Shown here piece after piece: positions 1 through 11,008 of a stretch of 64,000 nucleotides of DNA (its first letter is position 1; every line of letters begins with the position of its first letter). The notes beneath the pieces are model-generated. The model worked only from the letters and a program-made list of their open reading frames with translations, was not told where the DNA came from and made no database searches. Made by a program: the position numbers and the translations under genes. This stretch comes from Streptomyces sp. NBC_01481 (lineage in GTDB: Bacteria > Actinomycetota > Actinomycetes > Streptomycetales > Streptomycetaceae): the NCBI RefSeq assembly GCF_026339995.1, contig NZ_JAPEPT010000001.1:1686501-1750500 (forward strand), in the 5' to 3' direction.

Positions 1-20
1 GAAACCAGCAAGGGGGGCCA

Positions 21-2966
21 ATGAGACGAAGAGCGAGATCGATCCTCGCCGCCGTATCACTCCTGACAGCCGGACTCGCGGCCGCGCCGCTCGCCCAGGC
101 ACAACCCGCGGGCGACGGCGACGGACTGTCCGTATGGCGCGCCCAAGTCACCAAGACCCAGGTCCCGCTGATCCTCGCGGCGGGCGCCGACGGTCATGAA
201 CTGACCGAGCAGGTGCCCGACAAGGGCGCCGCCACCGTGGAGCTCTACCTCACCGACAAGCAGGCCGCCGCTCTGCGCAAGCAGGGCATCGAGGTCACCG
301 AGCACACCGTCTCCTCCTCGGCCGAGAGGCGGGTGGCGGCAGCCGGCGACGGCGTCTTCCGCCCGTACGGCGGAGAGAACGGCCTGAAGCGCGAAATCCT
401 CGCCACCGCGCAGGCCCATCCCGCCCTCACCAAGGTCGTCAGCATCGGCAAGACCGTCAAGGGCCAGGACATCCTCGCCCTCAAGGTCAGCAAGGGCGCC
501 AAGAAGTTTCGGGACGGCTCCAAGCCCTCCACGCTGTACCTGTCCAACCAGCACGCGCGTGAGTGGATCACCCCGGAGATGACCCGGCGGCTGATGCACT
601 ACTACCTGGCGAACTACGGCAAGGACCCGCGGATCACGAAGATCGTCGACTCCACCGAACTGTGGTTCGTCATCTCCGCCAACCCCGACGGCTACGACTA
701 CACGTTCACCGGCACGGACGAGCGCCAGTGGCGCAAGAACCTCCACGACAACAACGGCGACGGCAAGATCACCCCGGGCGACGGCGTCGACCTCAACCGG
801 AACTTCGCCTACAAGTGGGGCTACGACAACGAGGGTTCGTCCCCCGACCCGGCCTCCGAGACCTACCGCGGCACCGGCCCGGCGTCGGAGCCCGAGACCA
901 GGGCGCTCGACGCCTTCGAGAGGCGCATCGGCTTCGAGTACGGCATCAACTACCACTCCGCGGCCCAGCTGATCCTGTACGGAGTCGGATGGCAGGTCGC
1001 CACCCCGACCCCGGACGACGTGCTCTACCAGTCCCTCGCCGGTACGCCGCAGAACTCCGCGATCCCCGGCTACCGCCCCCAGGTCTCCTCCGAGCTCTAC
1101 ACGACCAACGGCGAGGCCGACGGCCACGCGGCCAACGTCAACGGGATGATGATGTACACCCCGGAGATGTCGACCTGCGGGACCGCCTCGCGCATCGACC
1201 CCAACGACCCCTGGAACCCGGCCGACTGCGCATCGGTGTTCACCTTCCCCGACGACGAGAAGCTGATCCAGCAGGAGTTCGCCAAGAACATCCCCTTCGC
1301 GCTCTCCGTCGCCGAGACCGCGGCCCATCCCGACCAGCCCTCCTCCTCGCTCGGTCTGATGGCCGCGGACTTCACCCCCGACGCCTTCACCACCTCCTAC
1401 GCGCGCGGTGGCGACCAGGAAGTCTCTGTCGTCGCCCGTAAGTCCGTACGCGACAAGGAGCTCAAGTACCGCGTCAACGGCGGCCGTACCCACGACCAGA
1501 CGCTAAAGCGCTGGAAGGGCGGCGAGACCTATGGCGGGGACGACAACATCCGCTTCGACGAGTACCGCGCCAAGGTCAGGGACGGGGACGTCGGCGACAC
1601 GGTCGAGGTCTGGTTCACCGGCGAGACCCGGGCCGGAGAGCCCACCGCCAGCGAACACTTCACCTACACGATCGCCGAAAGGCCGCGCGCCGACACACTG
1701 GTGATCGCGGAGGAGGGCGGCACCGCCCCGGCGAAGAACACCGCCGCGTACACCAAGGCCCTCGCGGACAACGGCCGCCGTGCCGCGGTCTGGGACGTCG
1801 CGACGCAGGGCGTCCCCAGCGCCCTCGGCGTGCTCGACCACTTCAAGACCGTCGTCTGGTACACCGGCGCGGACCAGCCCTCCGCGGCGACCACCGGCGT
1901 CGTACGGGACTACCTCAACGAGGGCGGCAAGCTGATCAACGCCGGTGAGCAGGCCGGCGGCACGATCGACCTGGGCGGCGCGGACTCCAACGACTTCGCC
2001 CAGTACTACCTCGGCGCCTACAACCGCGTCGGGCTCAAGTCCCCGCCCTCCTTCGCCGGTTCCGGGGCGCTCGCGGGCGCGACGGCGGCGCTCGGCGACG
2101 CGAGCGGCAATCCGCTCGACCTGGCCGGGGCGTACACCATCACGTCGGACACCCTGAAGCCCGACCAATTCCCGCAGTTCGAGAGCGCGTCCGCGGGCAC
2201 CTATCCGGGGACCCGCACGCCCTTCGAGCCCGCCGTAGGCGAATGGTTCGCCGCGGCGAAGCACCAGGACGACGCGTACATGCGCCTGGCGCGCACGGTG
2301 GATCTGTCCGGCACGGCGGCCACCGCCAAGCCGAGTCTGCAGTTCCAGCTCAGCTACGACACCGAGCGCGGTTTCGACAATGTCGTCGTCGAGGCGCACA
2401 CCGTGGGCCAGGACGACTGGACGACCCTGCCGGACGCCAACGGCGGCACCACCAGCGAGGTGCCCGTCCAGTGCGAGGAGGGCTACTACGTCAATGGCCA
2501 CCCCTTCCTCGCCCACTACCTGACGGTCGCGGCCTCCGGCTGCACGGCGACCGGCACGAGCGGCGCGTGGAACCGCTTCACGGGCTCCTCCAACGGCTGG
2601 CAGCAGGTCTCCGTGGACCTCAGCGCCTACGCCGGGAAGCAGGTCGAGCTCTCGATCTCGTACGTCTCCGACCCGGGCACCGGCGGAGTCGGCGCCTTCG
2701 TCGACGACACCAGGCTCGTCGTCTCAGGCACCCCGCAGGGTCCCGAGGGCTTCGAGACCGCGCTCGGCCCGTGGGCCGTGCCAGGGCCTCCGGCCGGCAG
2801 CCCGGGGAACACGGTCGACTGGGCGCGGGCCCAGGCGCTCTTCCACTCCCAGGCCGCCGTCACCACCGAGGACAGCGTGCTGATCGGCTTCGGCCTCGAG
2901 CACGTGCCCGCTCCGGGCGACCGCAAGAACGTCATCGGGAAGGCGCTGAGGGCCCTCGGCAGCTGA
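21..2966 (+). CDS. Secreted M14 family zinc carboxypeptidase
   Basis: An extracellular metallocarboxypeptidase of 981 aa that should remove C-terminal residues from peptides. The N-terminus is a signal peptide (arginines at 2-6, hydrophobic core about 8-22, cleavage near AQA-QP at 26-29). The M14 zinc site is complete: HARE at 178-181 gives His178 and Glu181, His312 lies in NYHSA, and the catalytic Glu382 lies in YTPEMS. Residues 243-253 carry an EF-hand-like loop (DNNGDGKITPG) next to DLNRNF, suggesting bound calcium. The C-terminal half (about 560-960) looks like jelly-roll/accessory domains of large secreted actinobacterial peptidases. A purine-rich RBS (AGGGGGG) precedes the ATG. It is monocistronic and the family is secure; substrate preference is not visible. 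Confidence 0.9.
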   Translation: MRRRARSILAAVSLLTAGLAAAPLAQAQPAGDGDGLSVWRAQVTKTQVPLILAAGADGHELTEQVPDKGAATVELYLTDKQAAALRKQGIEVTEHTVSSSAERRVAAAGDGVFRPYGGENGLKREILATAQAHPALTKVVSIGKTVKGQDILALKVSKGAKKFRDGSKPSTLYLSNQHAREWITPEMTRRLMHYYLANYGKDPRITKIVDSTELWFVISANPDGYDYTFTGTDERQWRKNLHDNNGDGKITPGDGVDLNRNFAYKWGYDNEGSSPDPASETYRGTGPASEPETRALDAFERRIGFEYGINYHSAAQLILYGVGWQVATPTPDDVLYQSLAGTPQNSAIPGYRPQVSSELYTTNGEADGHAANVNGMMMYTPEMSTCGTASRIDPNDPWNPADCASVFTFPDDEKLIQQEFAKNIPFALSVAETAAHPDQPSSSLGLMAADFTPDAFTTSYARGGDQEVSVVARKSVRDKELKYRVNGGRTHDQTLKRWKGGETYGGDDNIRFDEYRAKVRDGDVGDTVEVWFTGETRAGEPTASEHFTYTIAERPRADTLVIAEEGGTAPAKNTAAYTKALADNGRRAAVWDVATQGVPSALGVLDHFKTVVWYTGADQPSAATTGVVRDYLNEGGKLINAGEQAGGTIDLGGADSNDFAQYYLGAYNRVGLKSPPSFAGSGALAGATAALGDASGNPLDLAGAYTITSDTLKPDQFPQFESASAGTYPGTRTPFEPAVGEWFAAAKHQDDAYMRLARTVDLSGTAATAKPSLQFQLSYDTERGFDNVVVEAHTVGQDDWTTLPDANGGTTSEVPVQCEEGYYVNGHPFLAHYLTVAASGCTATGTSGAWNRFTGSSNGWQQVSVDLSAYAGKQVELSISYVSDPGTGGVGAFVDDTRLVVSGTPQGPEGFETALGPWAVPGPPAGSPGNTVDWARAQALFHSQAAVTTEDSVLIGFGLEHVPAPGDRKNVIGKALRALGS

Positions 2967-3078
2967 CACCGCGAAGCGCGCCACGGCGGCTCCTGCCCCT
3001 GCCGAAACCCTACTGAGGGGTAGGAGTCACCGTGGCTCGCACAGGCCCTCTCGATGTCACTCGCAGGCCGCCAGGGGG

Positions 3079-4168
<1,090 letters not shown>

Positions 4169-4206
4169 TCTGCAAGCTGATCTGCAAAGAGAGCACCACG
4201 ATGTGA

Positions 4207-4254
4207 GCGACAGGGCTTGGGCCGCGCAACGAAGCGCCGCCCAGGCCCTGTCGC
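4207..4254 (+). terminator. 20-bp imperfect hairpin between gap and pgk
   Basis: Positions 4207-4226 and 4235-4254 are inverted repeats matching at 18 of 20 positions around an 8-nt loop (CAACGAAG). There is no T-run after it, so it may act as an attenuator, an RNA-processing site or a 3'-end stabiliser for gap mRNA rather than a classical terminator. Confidence 0.6.
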
Positions 4255-4285
4255 ACGTACCAGCCGTACGAGGAGCCGCATTTTC

Positions 4286-5497
4286 ATGAAGACGATCGAC
4301 CAACTTCTCACCGAAGGGGTCGCGGGCAAGCGGGTATTCGTCCGCGCCGACCTCAATGTGCCGCTCGACGGCACCACGATCACCGACGACGGCCGCATCC
4401 GCGCGGTCCAGCCGACCGTCGCCAAGCTCGCCGAGGCGGGCGCGCGCGTCGTCGTCGCCTCTCACCTGGGCCGCCCCAAGGGCGCCCCGGACCCGGCCTT
4501 CTCGCTCGCCCCGGCCGCACGGCGCCTCGGTGAGCTGCTCGGCGCCGATGTAGCCTTCGCGACCGACACCGTCGGTGAATCGGCCAAGGCCGTCGTCGCG
4601 GGCCTCGCCGACGGCCAGGTCGCCGTCATCGAGAACCTCCGCTTCAACGCCGGCGAGACGAGCAAGGACGACGCCGAGCGCGGCGCGTTCGCGGACCAGC
4701 TGGCCGCCCTCGCCGATGTGTACGTCGGCGACGGCTTCGGGGCCGTCCACCGCAAGCACGCCTCGGTGTACGACCTCCCGGCCCGGCTGCCGCACGCCGC
4801 CGGCTACCTCATCGCCACCGAGGTCGGCGTCCTGAAGAAGCTCACCGAAGAGGTGCAGCGCCCGTACGTGGTGATCCTCGGCGGCGCCAAGGTCTCCGAC
4901 AAGCTCGGCGTCATCGACCAGCTGCTCGGCAAGGCCGACCGCATCCTCATCGGCGGCGGCATGGCCTACACCTTCCTCAAGGCCAAGGGCCACGAGGTCG
5001 GCATCTCCCTCCTCCAGGAGGACCAGATCCCGACCGTCACCGAGTACATGGAGCGCGCCGAGAAGAACGGCGTCGAGCTCGTCCTGCCGGTCGACATCCT
5101 GGCCTCGGGCGAGTTCCCCGACCTGAAGACCAAGGCCCCGGCCGACTTCATCACCGTCGACGCCGACAAGATCCCCGCCGACAAGGAGGGCCTGGACATC
5201 GGCCCGAAGTCGCGCGAGCTGTTCGCGTCGAAGATCGCCGACGCCGAGACCGTCTTCTGGAACGGCCCGGTGGGCGTCTTCGAGCACCCCGACTACGCCC
5301 AGGGCACCAAGGCCGTCGCCGAGGCGCTGCTCGGCAGCAAGGGCTTCACCGTCGTCGGCGGCGGCGACTCGGCAGCCGCCGTGCGCACGCTCGGCTTCGA
5401 CGAGAACGCATTCGGCCACATTTCCACCGGCGGTGGCGCCAGCCTCGAATACCTCGAGGGCAAGACGCTCCCCGGCCTCGCCGCACTGGAGGACTGA
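4286..5497 (+). CDS. pgk: Phosphoglycerate kinase
   Basis: Transfers the phosphoryl group between 1,3-bisphosphoglycerate and ADP in glycolysis; 403 aa, normal for the family. The N-terminal domain has [10 protein letters not shown] and the arginine-rich SHLGRPKG; the C-terminal domain has the nucleotide site GGAKVSDK and the glycine-rich [11 protein letters not shown]. The ATG at 4286 is chosen because AGGAG lies 10 nt upstream and the protein then begins MKTIDQLL as in homologues; an in-frame upstream ATG at 4217 would lie in the intergenic hairpin. It is followed 5 nt later by tpiA, so the two are co-transcribed. Confidence 0.97.
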   Translation: MKTIDQLLTEGVAGKRVFVRADLNVPLDGTTITDDGRIRAVQPTVAKLAEAGARVVVASHLGRPKGAPDPAFSLAPAARRLGELLGADVAFATDTVGESAKAVVAGLADGQVAVIENLRFNAGETSKDDAERGAFADQLAALADVYVGDGFGAVHRKHASVYDLPARLPHAAGYLIATEVGVLKKLTEEVQRPYVVILGGAKVSDKLGVIDQLLGKADRILIGGGMAYTFLKAKGHEVGISLLQEDQIPTVTEYMERAEKNGVELVLPVDILASGEFPDLKTKAPADFITVDADKIPADKEGLDIGPKSRELFASKIADAETVFWNGPVGVFEHPDYAQGTKAVAEALLGSKGFTVVGGGDSAAAVRTLGFDENAFGHISTGGGASLEYLEGKTLPGLAALED

Positions 5498-5502
5498 AAA
5501 CC

Positions 5503-6279
5503 GTGAGTGAACGTATCCCGCTGATGGCGGGCAACTGGAAGATGAACCTCAACCACCTCGAGGCCATCGCGCACGTCCAGAAGCTCGCCTTCGCCCTGGC
5601 GGACAAGGACTACGAGGCCGTCGAGGTCGCCGTCCTGCCGCCCTTCACCGACCTGCGGTCCGTACAGACCCTGGTCGACGGCGACAAGCTCAAGATCAAG
5701 TACGGCGCCCAGGACATCTCGGCGCACGACTCCGGTGCGTACACCGGCGAGATCTCGGGCCCGATGCTGGCCAAGCTGAAGTGCACCTACGTCGCCGTGG
5801 GCCACTCCGAGCGCCGCCAGTACCACGCCGAGACGGACGAGCTCTGCAACGCCAAGGTCAAGGCCGCCTTCAAGCACGGGCTGACCCCGATCCTCTGCGT
5901 CGGAGAGGGCCTGGACATCCGCAAGGCGGGCAACCAGGTCGAGTACACGCTCGCGCAGCTCGACGGCGGCCTGAAGGACGTCCCGGCCGAGCAGGCCGAG
6001 TCGATCGTGATCGCGTACGAGCCGGTGTGGGCCATCGGCACCGGCGAGGTCGCGACCCCCGAGGACGCGCAGGAGGTCTGCGGTGCGATCCGCGGGCGTC
6101 TGGCGGAGCTGTACTCCCAGGAGCTAGCCGCCAAGGTTCGCATCCAGTACGGCGGCTCGGTGAAGGCCGGGAACGTCGCCGCGATCATGGCGCAGTCCGA
6201 TGTGGACGGTGCCCTGGTGGGCGGTGCGGCGCTGGACGCCGAGGAGTTCGTCAAGATCGTCCGGTTCCGCGACCAGTGA
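5503..6279 (+). CDS. tpiA: Triosephosphate isomerase
   Basis: Interconverts dihydroxyacetone phosphate and glyceraldehyde 3-phosphate; 258 aa TIM barrel. Active-site residues are all present: Lys13 in GNWKMN, His101 in VAVGHSERR, and Glu173 in [11 protein letters not shown]. The GTG start is 5 nt after the pgk stop, so translation is probably coupled. Complete and unremarkable. Confidence 0.98.
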   Translation: MSERIPLMAGNWKMNLNHLEAIAHVQKLAFALADKDYEAVEVAVLPPFTDLRSVQTLVDGDKLKIKYGAQDISAHDSGAYTGEISGPMLAKLKCTYVAVGHSERRQYHAETDELCNAKVKAAFKHGLTPILCVGEGLDIRKAGNQVEYTLAQLDGGLKDVPAEQAESIVIAYEPVWAIGTGEVATPEDAQEVCGAIRGRLAELYSQELAAKVRIQYGGSVKAGNVAAIMAQSDVDGALVGGAALDAEEFVKIVRFRDQ

Positions 6280-6311
6280 GTATGCGGTAGCGCGGATCCG
6301 TCGTACCCTTG

Positions 6312-6352
6312 CGGGGGCCGAGTAGGCAGCATGGAATGCCACCCGGCCCCCG
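6312..6352 (+). terminator. Hairpin between tpiA and secG
   Basis: A nine-base inverted repeat, CGGGGGCCG at 6312-6320 and CGGCCCCCG at 6344-6352, with a further GGCA/TGCC pair inside it. There is no T-run. A TACCCT hexamer at 6304-6309 fits a -10 box, so the hairpin may instead lie in a secG leader. It is either a weak terminator for the glycolytic genes or a leader structure. Confidence 0.5.
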
Positions 6353-6386
6353 TCCTCCATTTCAGTCCTAGGAAGTTGGTCCAGCC

Positions 6387-6623
6387 GTGATTTTCGGGTT
6401 CTCGATTGCCCTGATCATCTTCAGTGGCTTGCTGCTGCTGCTGGTGCTGATGCACAAGGGGAAGGGCGGCGGCCTCTCCGACATGTTCGGTGGCGGAATG
6501 CAGTCCTCGGTGGGTGGCTCCTCGGTCGCCGAGCGTAACCTCGACCGCATCACCGTGGTAATCGGTCTGCTGTGGTTTGCCTGCATTGTCGTACTTGGTC
6601 TGCTGATCAAGTTGGACAGCTGA
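6387..6623 (+). CDS. secG: Preprotein translocase subunit SecG
   Basis: Small membrane subunit of the SecYEG protein-export channel; 78 aa. Two membrane segments are visible (about 1-20 and 52-74), joined by the conserved loop GKGGGLSDMFGGG and then SSVAERNLDRIT, which is diagnostic. The GTG start is preceded by AGGAAG at 6369-6374, about 12 nt away. Its position after tpiA is a common actinobacterial arrangement. Confidence 0.95.
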   Translation: MIFGFSIALIIFSGLLLLLVLMHKGKGGGLSDMFGGGMQSSVGGSSVAERNLDRITVVIGLLWFACIVVLGLLIKLDS

Positions 6624-6757
6624 CCCAGGCCATCCACGTCCCGGAGTGGGGTGTAACTCCAATCACTGGACGAGCGTTGGGCCTTACGTAGACTGGGGCA
6701 CCGCGGCGCAGCCGCTGTGAGACGCTGTGCAGCACCATCACGCAGGGAGTTACGACC

Positions 6758-7093
6758 GTGGCAAGTGGCAACGCGATCCGGGGAAGCCGGGTCGGAGCGG
6801 GGCCGATGGGTGAGGCCGAGCGGGGCGAGTCCGCGCCGCGCCTGCGCATCTCCTTCTGGTGCTCCAACGGGCACGAGACGCAGCCGAGCTTCGCCAGCGA
6901 CGCACAGGTCCCCGAGACGTGGGACTGCCCGCGCTGCGGGTTCCCGGCCGGTCAGGATCGGGACAATCCACCGGACCCGCCGCGTACGGAGCCGTACAAG
7001 ACGCACCTCGCCTATGTGCGCGAGCGGCGCAGCGACGCGGACGGTGAGGCGATTCTCGCCGAAGCGCTGGCCAAACTGCGGGGCGAGATCTAG
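6758..7093 (+). CDS. rbpA: RNA polymerase-binding protein of the RbpA family
   Basis: RbpA-type proteins bind RNA polymerase and the principal sigma factor and stabilise promoter complexes. This one is 111 aa, with the expected N-terminal GNAIRGSRVG segment, a zinc-binding core (Cys-x3-His near 34-38 in WCSNGHE and CPRCG near 57-61), and the C-terminal basic stretch PYKTHLAYVRERRS that corresponds to the sigma-interacting region. The sequence is more divergent than the canonical RbpA I remember, so it may be the second paralogue (RbpB) known from Streptomyces. The GTG start is set by AGGGAG at 6744-6749. A strong terminator follows. Confidence 0.85.
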   Translation: MASGNAIRGSRVGAGPMGEAERGESAPRLRISFWCSNGHETQPSFASDAQVPETWDCPRCGFPAGQDRDNPPDPPRTEPYKTHLAYVRERRSDADGEAILAEALAKLRGEI

Positions 7094-7101
7094 AGATTGC
7101 G

Positions 7102-7144
7102 GTCCGGCCGGACACCCGAGGGTGCCCGGCCGGACTTTCCTTTT
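7102..7144 (+). terminator. Rho-independent terminator after the rbpA-family gene
   Basis: GTCCGGCCGG at 7102-7111 pairs perfectly with CCGGCCGGAC at 7126-7135, with CACCC/GGGTG extending the stem towards a tiny loop. A T-rich tail (TTTCCTTTT, 7136-7144) follows. It is the clearest intrinsic terminator in the window and closes the gap-to-rbpA series. Confidence 0.85.
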
Positions 7145-7273
7145 GACGCGTCCTCCGCTTCTTCGGCGCGTCTTTCGCGATGCGTCTCTTCTACGTACGC
7201 CGTGGCACCCCGCTGATCAATTAGGTTGGAGACGCAGCGGGGCACGCAGGCAGGTACGAGAAGAAGTGGGCTG

Positions 7274-8935
7274 ATGTCCAAGATGAGCGCAGAAGGCCGT
7301 ACGAGGCTCAACCAGACGCCCGAATGGGCCGCTCTCGGCAAGCACCGCGAGCAGCTGGGACAGACACATCTGCGGGAGCTGTTCGCGGCCGACGAGGCAC
7401 GCGGCAGTGGCTACACCCTCCAGGTCGGGGACCTCCACCTCGACTACTCCAAGCACCTGGTGACCGACGAGACGCTGGCGCTGCTGCGCGAGCTGGCCGC
7501 TGCCACCGGCGTCGGCGCCCTGCGGGACGCGATGTTCCGCGGCGAGAAGATCAACACCACGGAGAACCGGGCCGTTCTGCACACGGCCCTGCGCGCCCCG
7601 CGCGACGCCGTGATCGAGGTGGACGGCGAGAACGTGGTGCCCGCCGTGCACGCGGTGCTCGACAAGATGGCCGCCTTCTCGGAGCGGATCCGCTCCGGCG
7701 AGTGGACCGGCCACACCGGCAGGCCCATCAAGAACATCGTCAACATCGGCATCGGAGGCTCCGATCTGGGCCCCGCCATGGCCTACGATGTGCTGCGCTC
7801 CTTCACCGCGCGCGATCTGACGTTCCACTTCGTCTCGAACGTCGACGGGGCCGATCTGCACGAGGCCGTACGGGACCTGGACGCGGCCGAGACGCTGTTC
7901 ATCATCGCCTCCAAGACCTTCACCACCATCGAGACGATCACCAACGCCACCTCCGCCCGCGACTGGCTGCTCACCGAGCTGAACGCCGGTCAGGAGGCCG
8001 TCGCCAAGCACTTCGTCGCACTGTCGACCAATGCCGGGAAGGTCGGCGACTTCGGCATCGACACGGCCAACATGTTCGAGTTCTGGGACTGGGTCGGCGG
8101 GCGCTACTCCTACGACTCCGCCATCGGGCTCTCGCTGATGATCGCGATCGGCCCGGACCGCTTCCGGGAGATGCTCGACGGCTTCCACCTGGTCGACGAG
8201 CACTTCCGTACGGCACCGCCTCAGACCAACGCCCCGCTGCTGCTGGGCCTGCTGGGCGTCTGGTACGGCGCGTTCTTCGACGCGCAGTCGCATGCGGTGC
8301 TGCCGTACTCCCACTACCTGTCCAAGTTCACCGCGTATCTGCAGCAGCTCGACATGGAGTCCAACGGCAAGTCCGTGGACCGCGAGGGCAACCGCGTGGA
8401 CTGGCAGACCGGACCCGTCGTCTGGGGCACGCCGGGCACCAACGGGCAGCACGCGTACTACCAGTTGATCCACCAGGGCACCAAGGTCATCCCGGCGGAC
8501 TTCATCGGCTTCGCCAGGCCCGTCGCGGATCTGTCGCCGCGTCTGGTTGCCCAGCACGACCTGCTGATGGCCAACTTCTTCGCGCAGACCCAGGCGCTCG
8601 CCTTCGGCAAGACGCCGGAGGAGGTACGGGCCGAGGGCGTGCCCGAGGAGCTGGTGGCGCACAAGACCTTCCGGGGCAATCACCCGACGACGACGATCCT
8701 CGCGGACGAACTCACGCCGTCCGTCCTCGGCCAGCTCATCGCGCTGTACGAGCACAAGGTGTTCGTCCAGGGCGCCATCTGGAACATCGACTCCTTCGAC
8801 CAGTGGGGGGTCGAACTCGGCAAGGTCCTCGCCAAGAAGATCGAGCCGGTACTGACCGCGGGGACGGGCGGCGAGCAGCTGGACAGCTCGACCGCGACGC
8901 TGGTGGCCAAGTACCGCACGCTGCGCGGTCGCTGA
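7274..8935 (+). CDS. pgi: Glucose-6-phosphate isomerase
   Basis: Interconverts glucose 6-phosphate and fructose 6-phosphate, linking glycolysis to the pentose-phosphate genes downstream. The product is 553 aa, typical of the long bacterial type. Diagnostic stretches are GIGGSDLGP (phosphate binding), SKTFTTIET, the catalytic Glu in [19 protein letters not shown], and the C-terminal [10 protein letters not shown]. The ATG at 7274 is preferred because a GAGAAGAAG stretch ends about 9 nt before it; the ATG at 7283 starts a protein closer to homologues and cannot be excluded. A TAGGTT box at 7222-7227 may be the -10. Confidence 0.96.
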   Translation: MSKMSAEGRTRLNQTPEWAALGKHREQLGQTHLRELFAADEARGSGYTLQVGDLHLDYSKHLVTDETLALLRELAAATGVGALRDAMFRGEKINTTENRAVLHTALRAPRDAVIEVDGENVVPAVHAVLDKMAAFSERIRSGEWTGHTGRPIKNIVNIGIGGSDLGPAMAYDVLRSFTARDLTFHFVSNVDGADLHEAVRDLDAAETLFIIASKTFTTIETITNATSARDWLLTELNAGQEAVAKHFVALSTNAGKVGDFGIDTANMFEFWDWVGGRYSYDSAIGLSLMIAIGPDRFREMLDGFHLVDEHFRTAPPQTNAPLLLGLLGVWYGAFFDAQSHAVLPYSHYLSKFTAYLQQLDMESNGKSVDREGNRVDWQTGPVVWGTPGTNGQHAYYQLIHQGTKVIPADFIGFARPVADLSPRLVAQHDLLMANFFAQTQALAFGKTPEEVRAEGVPEELVAHKTFRGNHPTTTILADELTPSVLGQLIALYEHKVFVQGAIWNIDSFDQWGVELGKVLAKKIEPVLTAGTGGEQLDSSTATLVAKYRTLRGR

Positions 8936-8957
8936 GCCGATGACGGGGGAGGGCGCG

Positions 8958-9440
8958 GTGCGGCTGAGGCCGCCGAACAATACGCTCGACGAGCGGGTCG
9001 TCGGCTGGTGGCGGGTCCAGTGGCTGCTGGCAACGGCAGTCCCGGTGGTGGTACTGGCCGTGCTGGGCGCGCTCATCGCGCCCGCGCGGCCACCGCTGCT
9101 GACGGTCGCCGCGGTGGTGGCGGTGCTGGGTCTGGCCGCCGCCGCCTCCTTCCCCGCCTGGTGGTTCCGGGTGCACCGCTGGGAGGTCACGGACGAGGCC
9201 GTGTACGTCCGTACGGGAGCGCTCTGGCAGGAGTGGCGGATCGCGCCCATGTCCCGGATCCAGACCGTCGACACGGTGCGCGGACCGCTGGAACAGGCTT
9301 TCCGGCTCGCCACGGTCGTTGTCACGACCGCGTCCTCCAAAGGCGCGATCAAGATCGAGGGGCTCGACCATGAGCTCGCCTCCCGGCTCGCCGAACAGCT
9401 GACCCGGATCACCCAGGCAACACCCGGGGACGCGACATGA
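8958..9440 (+). CDS. PH-domain membrane protein (YdbS-like)
   Basis: A 160-aa membrane protein with two adjacent membrane segments near the N-terminus and a bacterial PH-like (bPH_2) domain after them, recognisable by WEVTDEAVYVRTGALWQEWR and the following SRIQTVDTVRGPLEQAFRLATV. The GTG at 8958 is chosen because GGGGGAGGG lies just upstream; the ATG at 8940 would add six residues but has no RBS. It overlaps the next gene as ATGA, so the two form a unit, like the YdbS/YdbT pair of Bacillus, implicated in resistance to antimicrobial agents. The exact role here is unknown. Confidence 0.75.
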   Translation: MRLRPPNNTLDERVVGWWRVQWLLATAVPVVVLAVLGALIAPARPPLLTVAAVVAVLGLAAAASFPAWWFRVHRWEVTDEAVYVRTGALWQEWRIAPMSRIQTVDTVRGPLEQAFRLATVVVTTASSKGAIKIEGLDHELASRLAEQLTRITQATPGDAT

Positions 9441-11008
9441 GCTCCCCGGACGGGGACTGGCAGCGGCTCGAGCGGCGTACGGTCCTGGTCGCCGCGCTCG
9501 TCATGGCGGGCGTGGCCGCGGGCGCCGGGCTGCCCACCGCACTCGGACTCGCGGGCGACATGCCGCTGTGGCAGGCGTTCGCCTGGGTACTGGCCGGGGC
9601 CGTGCCGATGATCGCGGCGGGCGCGGGCGCGGACTATGTACGGTGGCGCCGCACCCGCTACCGCATAGGTCCCGAGCGCGCCGAACTCCACACCGGACTG
9701 CTGCTGGTCAGGCGCCGCTCGCTGGCCCGCGAACGCATCCGCAGCGTCGACCTTGCCGCCAATCCGCTGCTGCGCGTCCTCGGCCTGGTCAAGGTGCGCA
9801 TCGGCACCGGCGAACACAGCGGCGGCGAGTCCACGCTGGAGCTCGACGCTGTCGGCAAGGCCGAGGGTGAGAGGCTGCGCAGGGAACTGCTGGCCCGGGC
9901 GGCACCGGAACCCGGCATACGCGAGGGCGAACTCGCCGCACTCGACCCGGCCTGGCTCCGCTACGCCCCGGTCTCTTTCGTCGCCCCGCTGCTCGGCGGC
10001 GCGGCCGCCGGCGGTGTGATGCAGGTCAGCGAATGGTTCGGGGCCCAGGGCAAGGTCGTCGACTGGGTGGGAGACCGTGTCCGGGACACCTCCGTCCTCT
10101 GGACGGTCCTGGTTCTGGCCGGCGCGGTCCTGGTCGCGGGGATCGTCGGCGCGCTCGGCCTCTGGATCGAGATGTGGTGGAACTACCGCCTGGAGCGGGA
10201 GCCCGGCGGCACACTGCGGGTGCGCAGGGGCCTGTTCACCGCCCGCTCGATCTCCATAGAGGAGCGCAGGCTGCGCGGTGTGGAACTGGTCGAGCCGCTC
10301 GGCGTCAGGCTGCTCGGCGCGGCCCGTGTCGACGCGATCGCCACCGGGCTCGTCGACGACGAGCAGGACAAGCACGGCGATCTGAAGGTGCTGCTGCCTC
10401 CGGCGCCGCGGGCGGTGGCGGACGAGGTGGCAGCGCGGGTACTGCGCGAGTCCGTCGCCCCGACGAGCGCGGCCCCGCTGACCGCCCACCCGCGGGCCGC
10501 GCGTACCCGCAGGCTGAGATGGGCGCTGACGGCGTCGCTGCTGCCCCCGCTGGTGCTGACGGTCCTCGGTGCCTGGATCACGCCCGTCCTGCTGCACCTC
10601 GCGGCGGCGGTCGCGGTGGTGGGGCTGCCGGTCGCGGTGGTCCTCGCCTTGGACGCGTACCGCGCGCTGGGGCACGGCATCAGCGGCGCGTATCTGGTGG
10701 CCCGCTCCGGCACCGTCCGCCGCGCGACGGTCGCGCTGCAGCGGGGTGGGGTCATCGGCTGGACCGTGAAGCAGTCGGTCTTCCAGCGCCGGGCGGGAGT
10801 GCTGACGCTGACGGCGACGACGGCTGCGGGGGCGGGTGCGTACTCGGTCTACGACGCGGCGGAGGACGAGGGGCTGGCGTTCGCCGCGGAGGCGGTGCCG
10901 GGGGTGCTGGAGCCGTTCCTCGTCGCCGGCGGGGCTGTTCCCCTACCCGCCCCTTCCCGAACTGGGGCTCCGCCCCAGACCCCGCTCCTCAAACGCCGGA
11001 GGGGCTGA
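9437..11008 (+). CDS. PH-domain membrane protein (YdbT-like), tail extended by a repeat
   Basis: A 523-aa protein with about six membrane segments and at least two bPH_2-type domains; the signature YRIGPERAELHTGLL and RERIRSVDLAANPLLRVLGL occur in the first, and RRGLFTARSISIEERRLRGVEL in the second. It overlaps the previous gene by 4 nt and should form a membrane complex with it. The last 20-25 residues (PAPSRTGAPPQTPLLKRRRG) are encoded by the intergenic inverted-repeat element that begins near 10939, so the natural stop was probably lost to the element. Function unknown. Confidence 0.75.
   Translation: MSSPDGDWQRLERRTVLVAALVMAGVAAGAGLPTALGLAGDMPLWQAFAWVLAGAVPMIAAGAGADYVRWRRTRYRIGPERAELHTGLLLVRRRSLARERIRSVDLAANPLLRVLGLVKVRIGTGEHSGGESTLELDAVGKAEGERLRRELLARAAPEPGIREGELAALDPAWLRYAPVSFVAPLLGGAAAGGVMQVSEWFGAQGKVVDWVGDRVRDTSVLWTVLVLAGAVLVAGIVGALGLWIEMWWNYRLEREPGGTLRVRRGLFTARSISIEERRLRGVELVEPLGVRLLGAARVDAIATGLVDDEQDKHGDLKVLLPPAPRAVADEVAARVLRESVAPTSAAPLTAHPRAARTRRLRWALTASLLPPLVLTVLGAWITPVLLHLAAAVAVVGLPVAVVLALDAYRALGHGISGAYLVARSGTVRRATVALQRGGVIGWTVKQSVFQRRAGVLTLTATTAAGAGAYSVYDAAEDEGLAFAAEAVPGVLEPFLVAGGAVPLPAPSRTGAPPQTPLLKRRRG

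Noticed and set aside
6641..6757. SigR-type promoter (GGAAT-N18-GTT) before the RbpA-family gene
   Set aside because: A GGAGT word is present, but GTT is not at the required spacing.
7217..10675. Minus-strand open frame of about 1150 codons opposite pgi and the PH-domain genes
   Set aside because: Shadow of coding genes on the plus strand; no domain or RBS.
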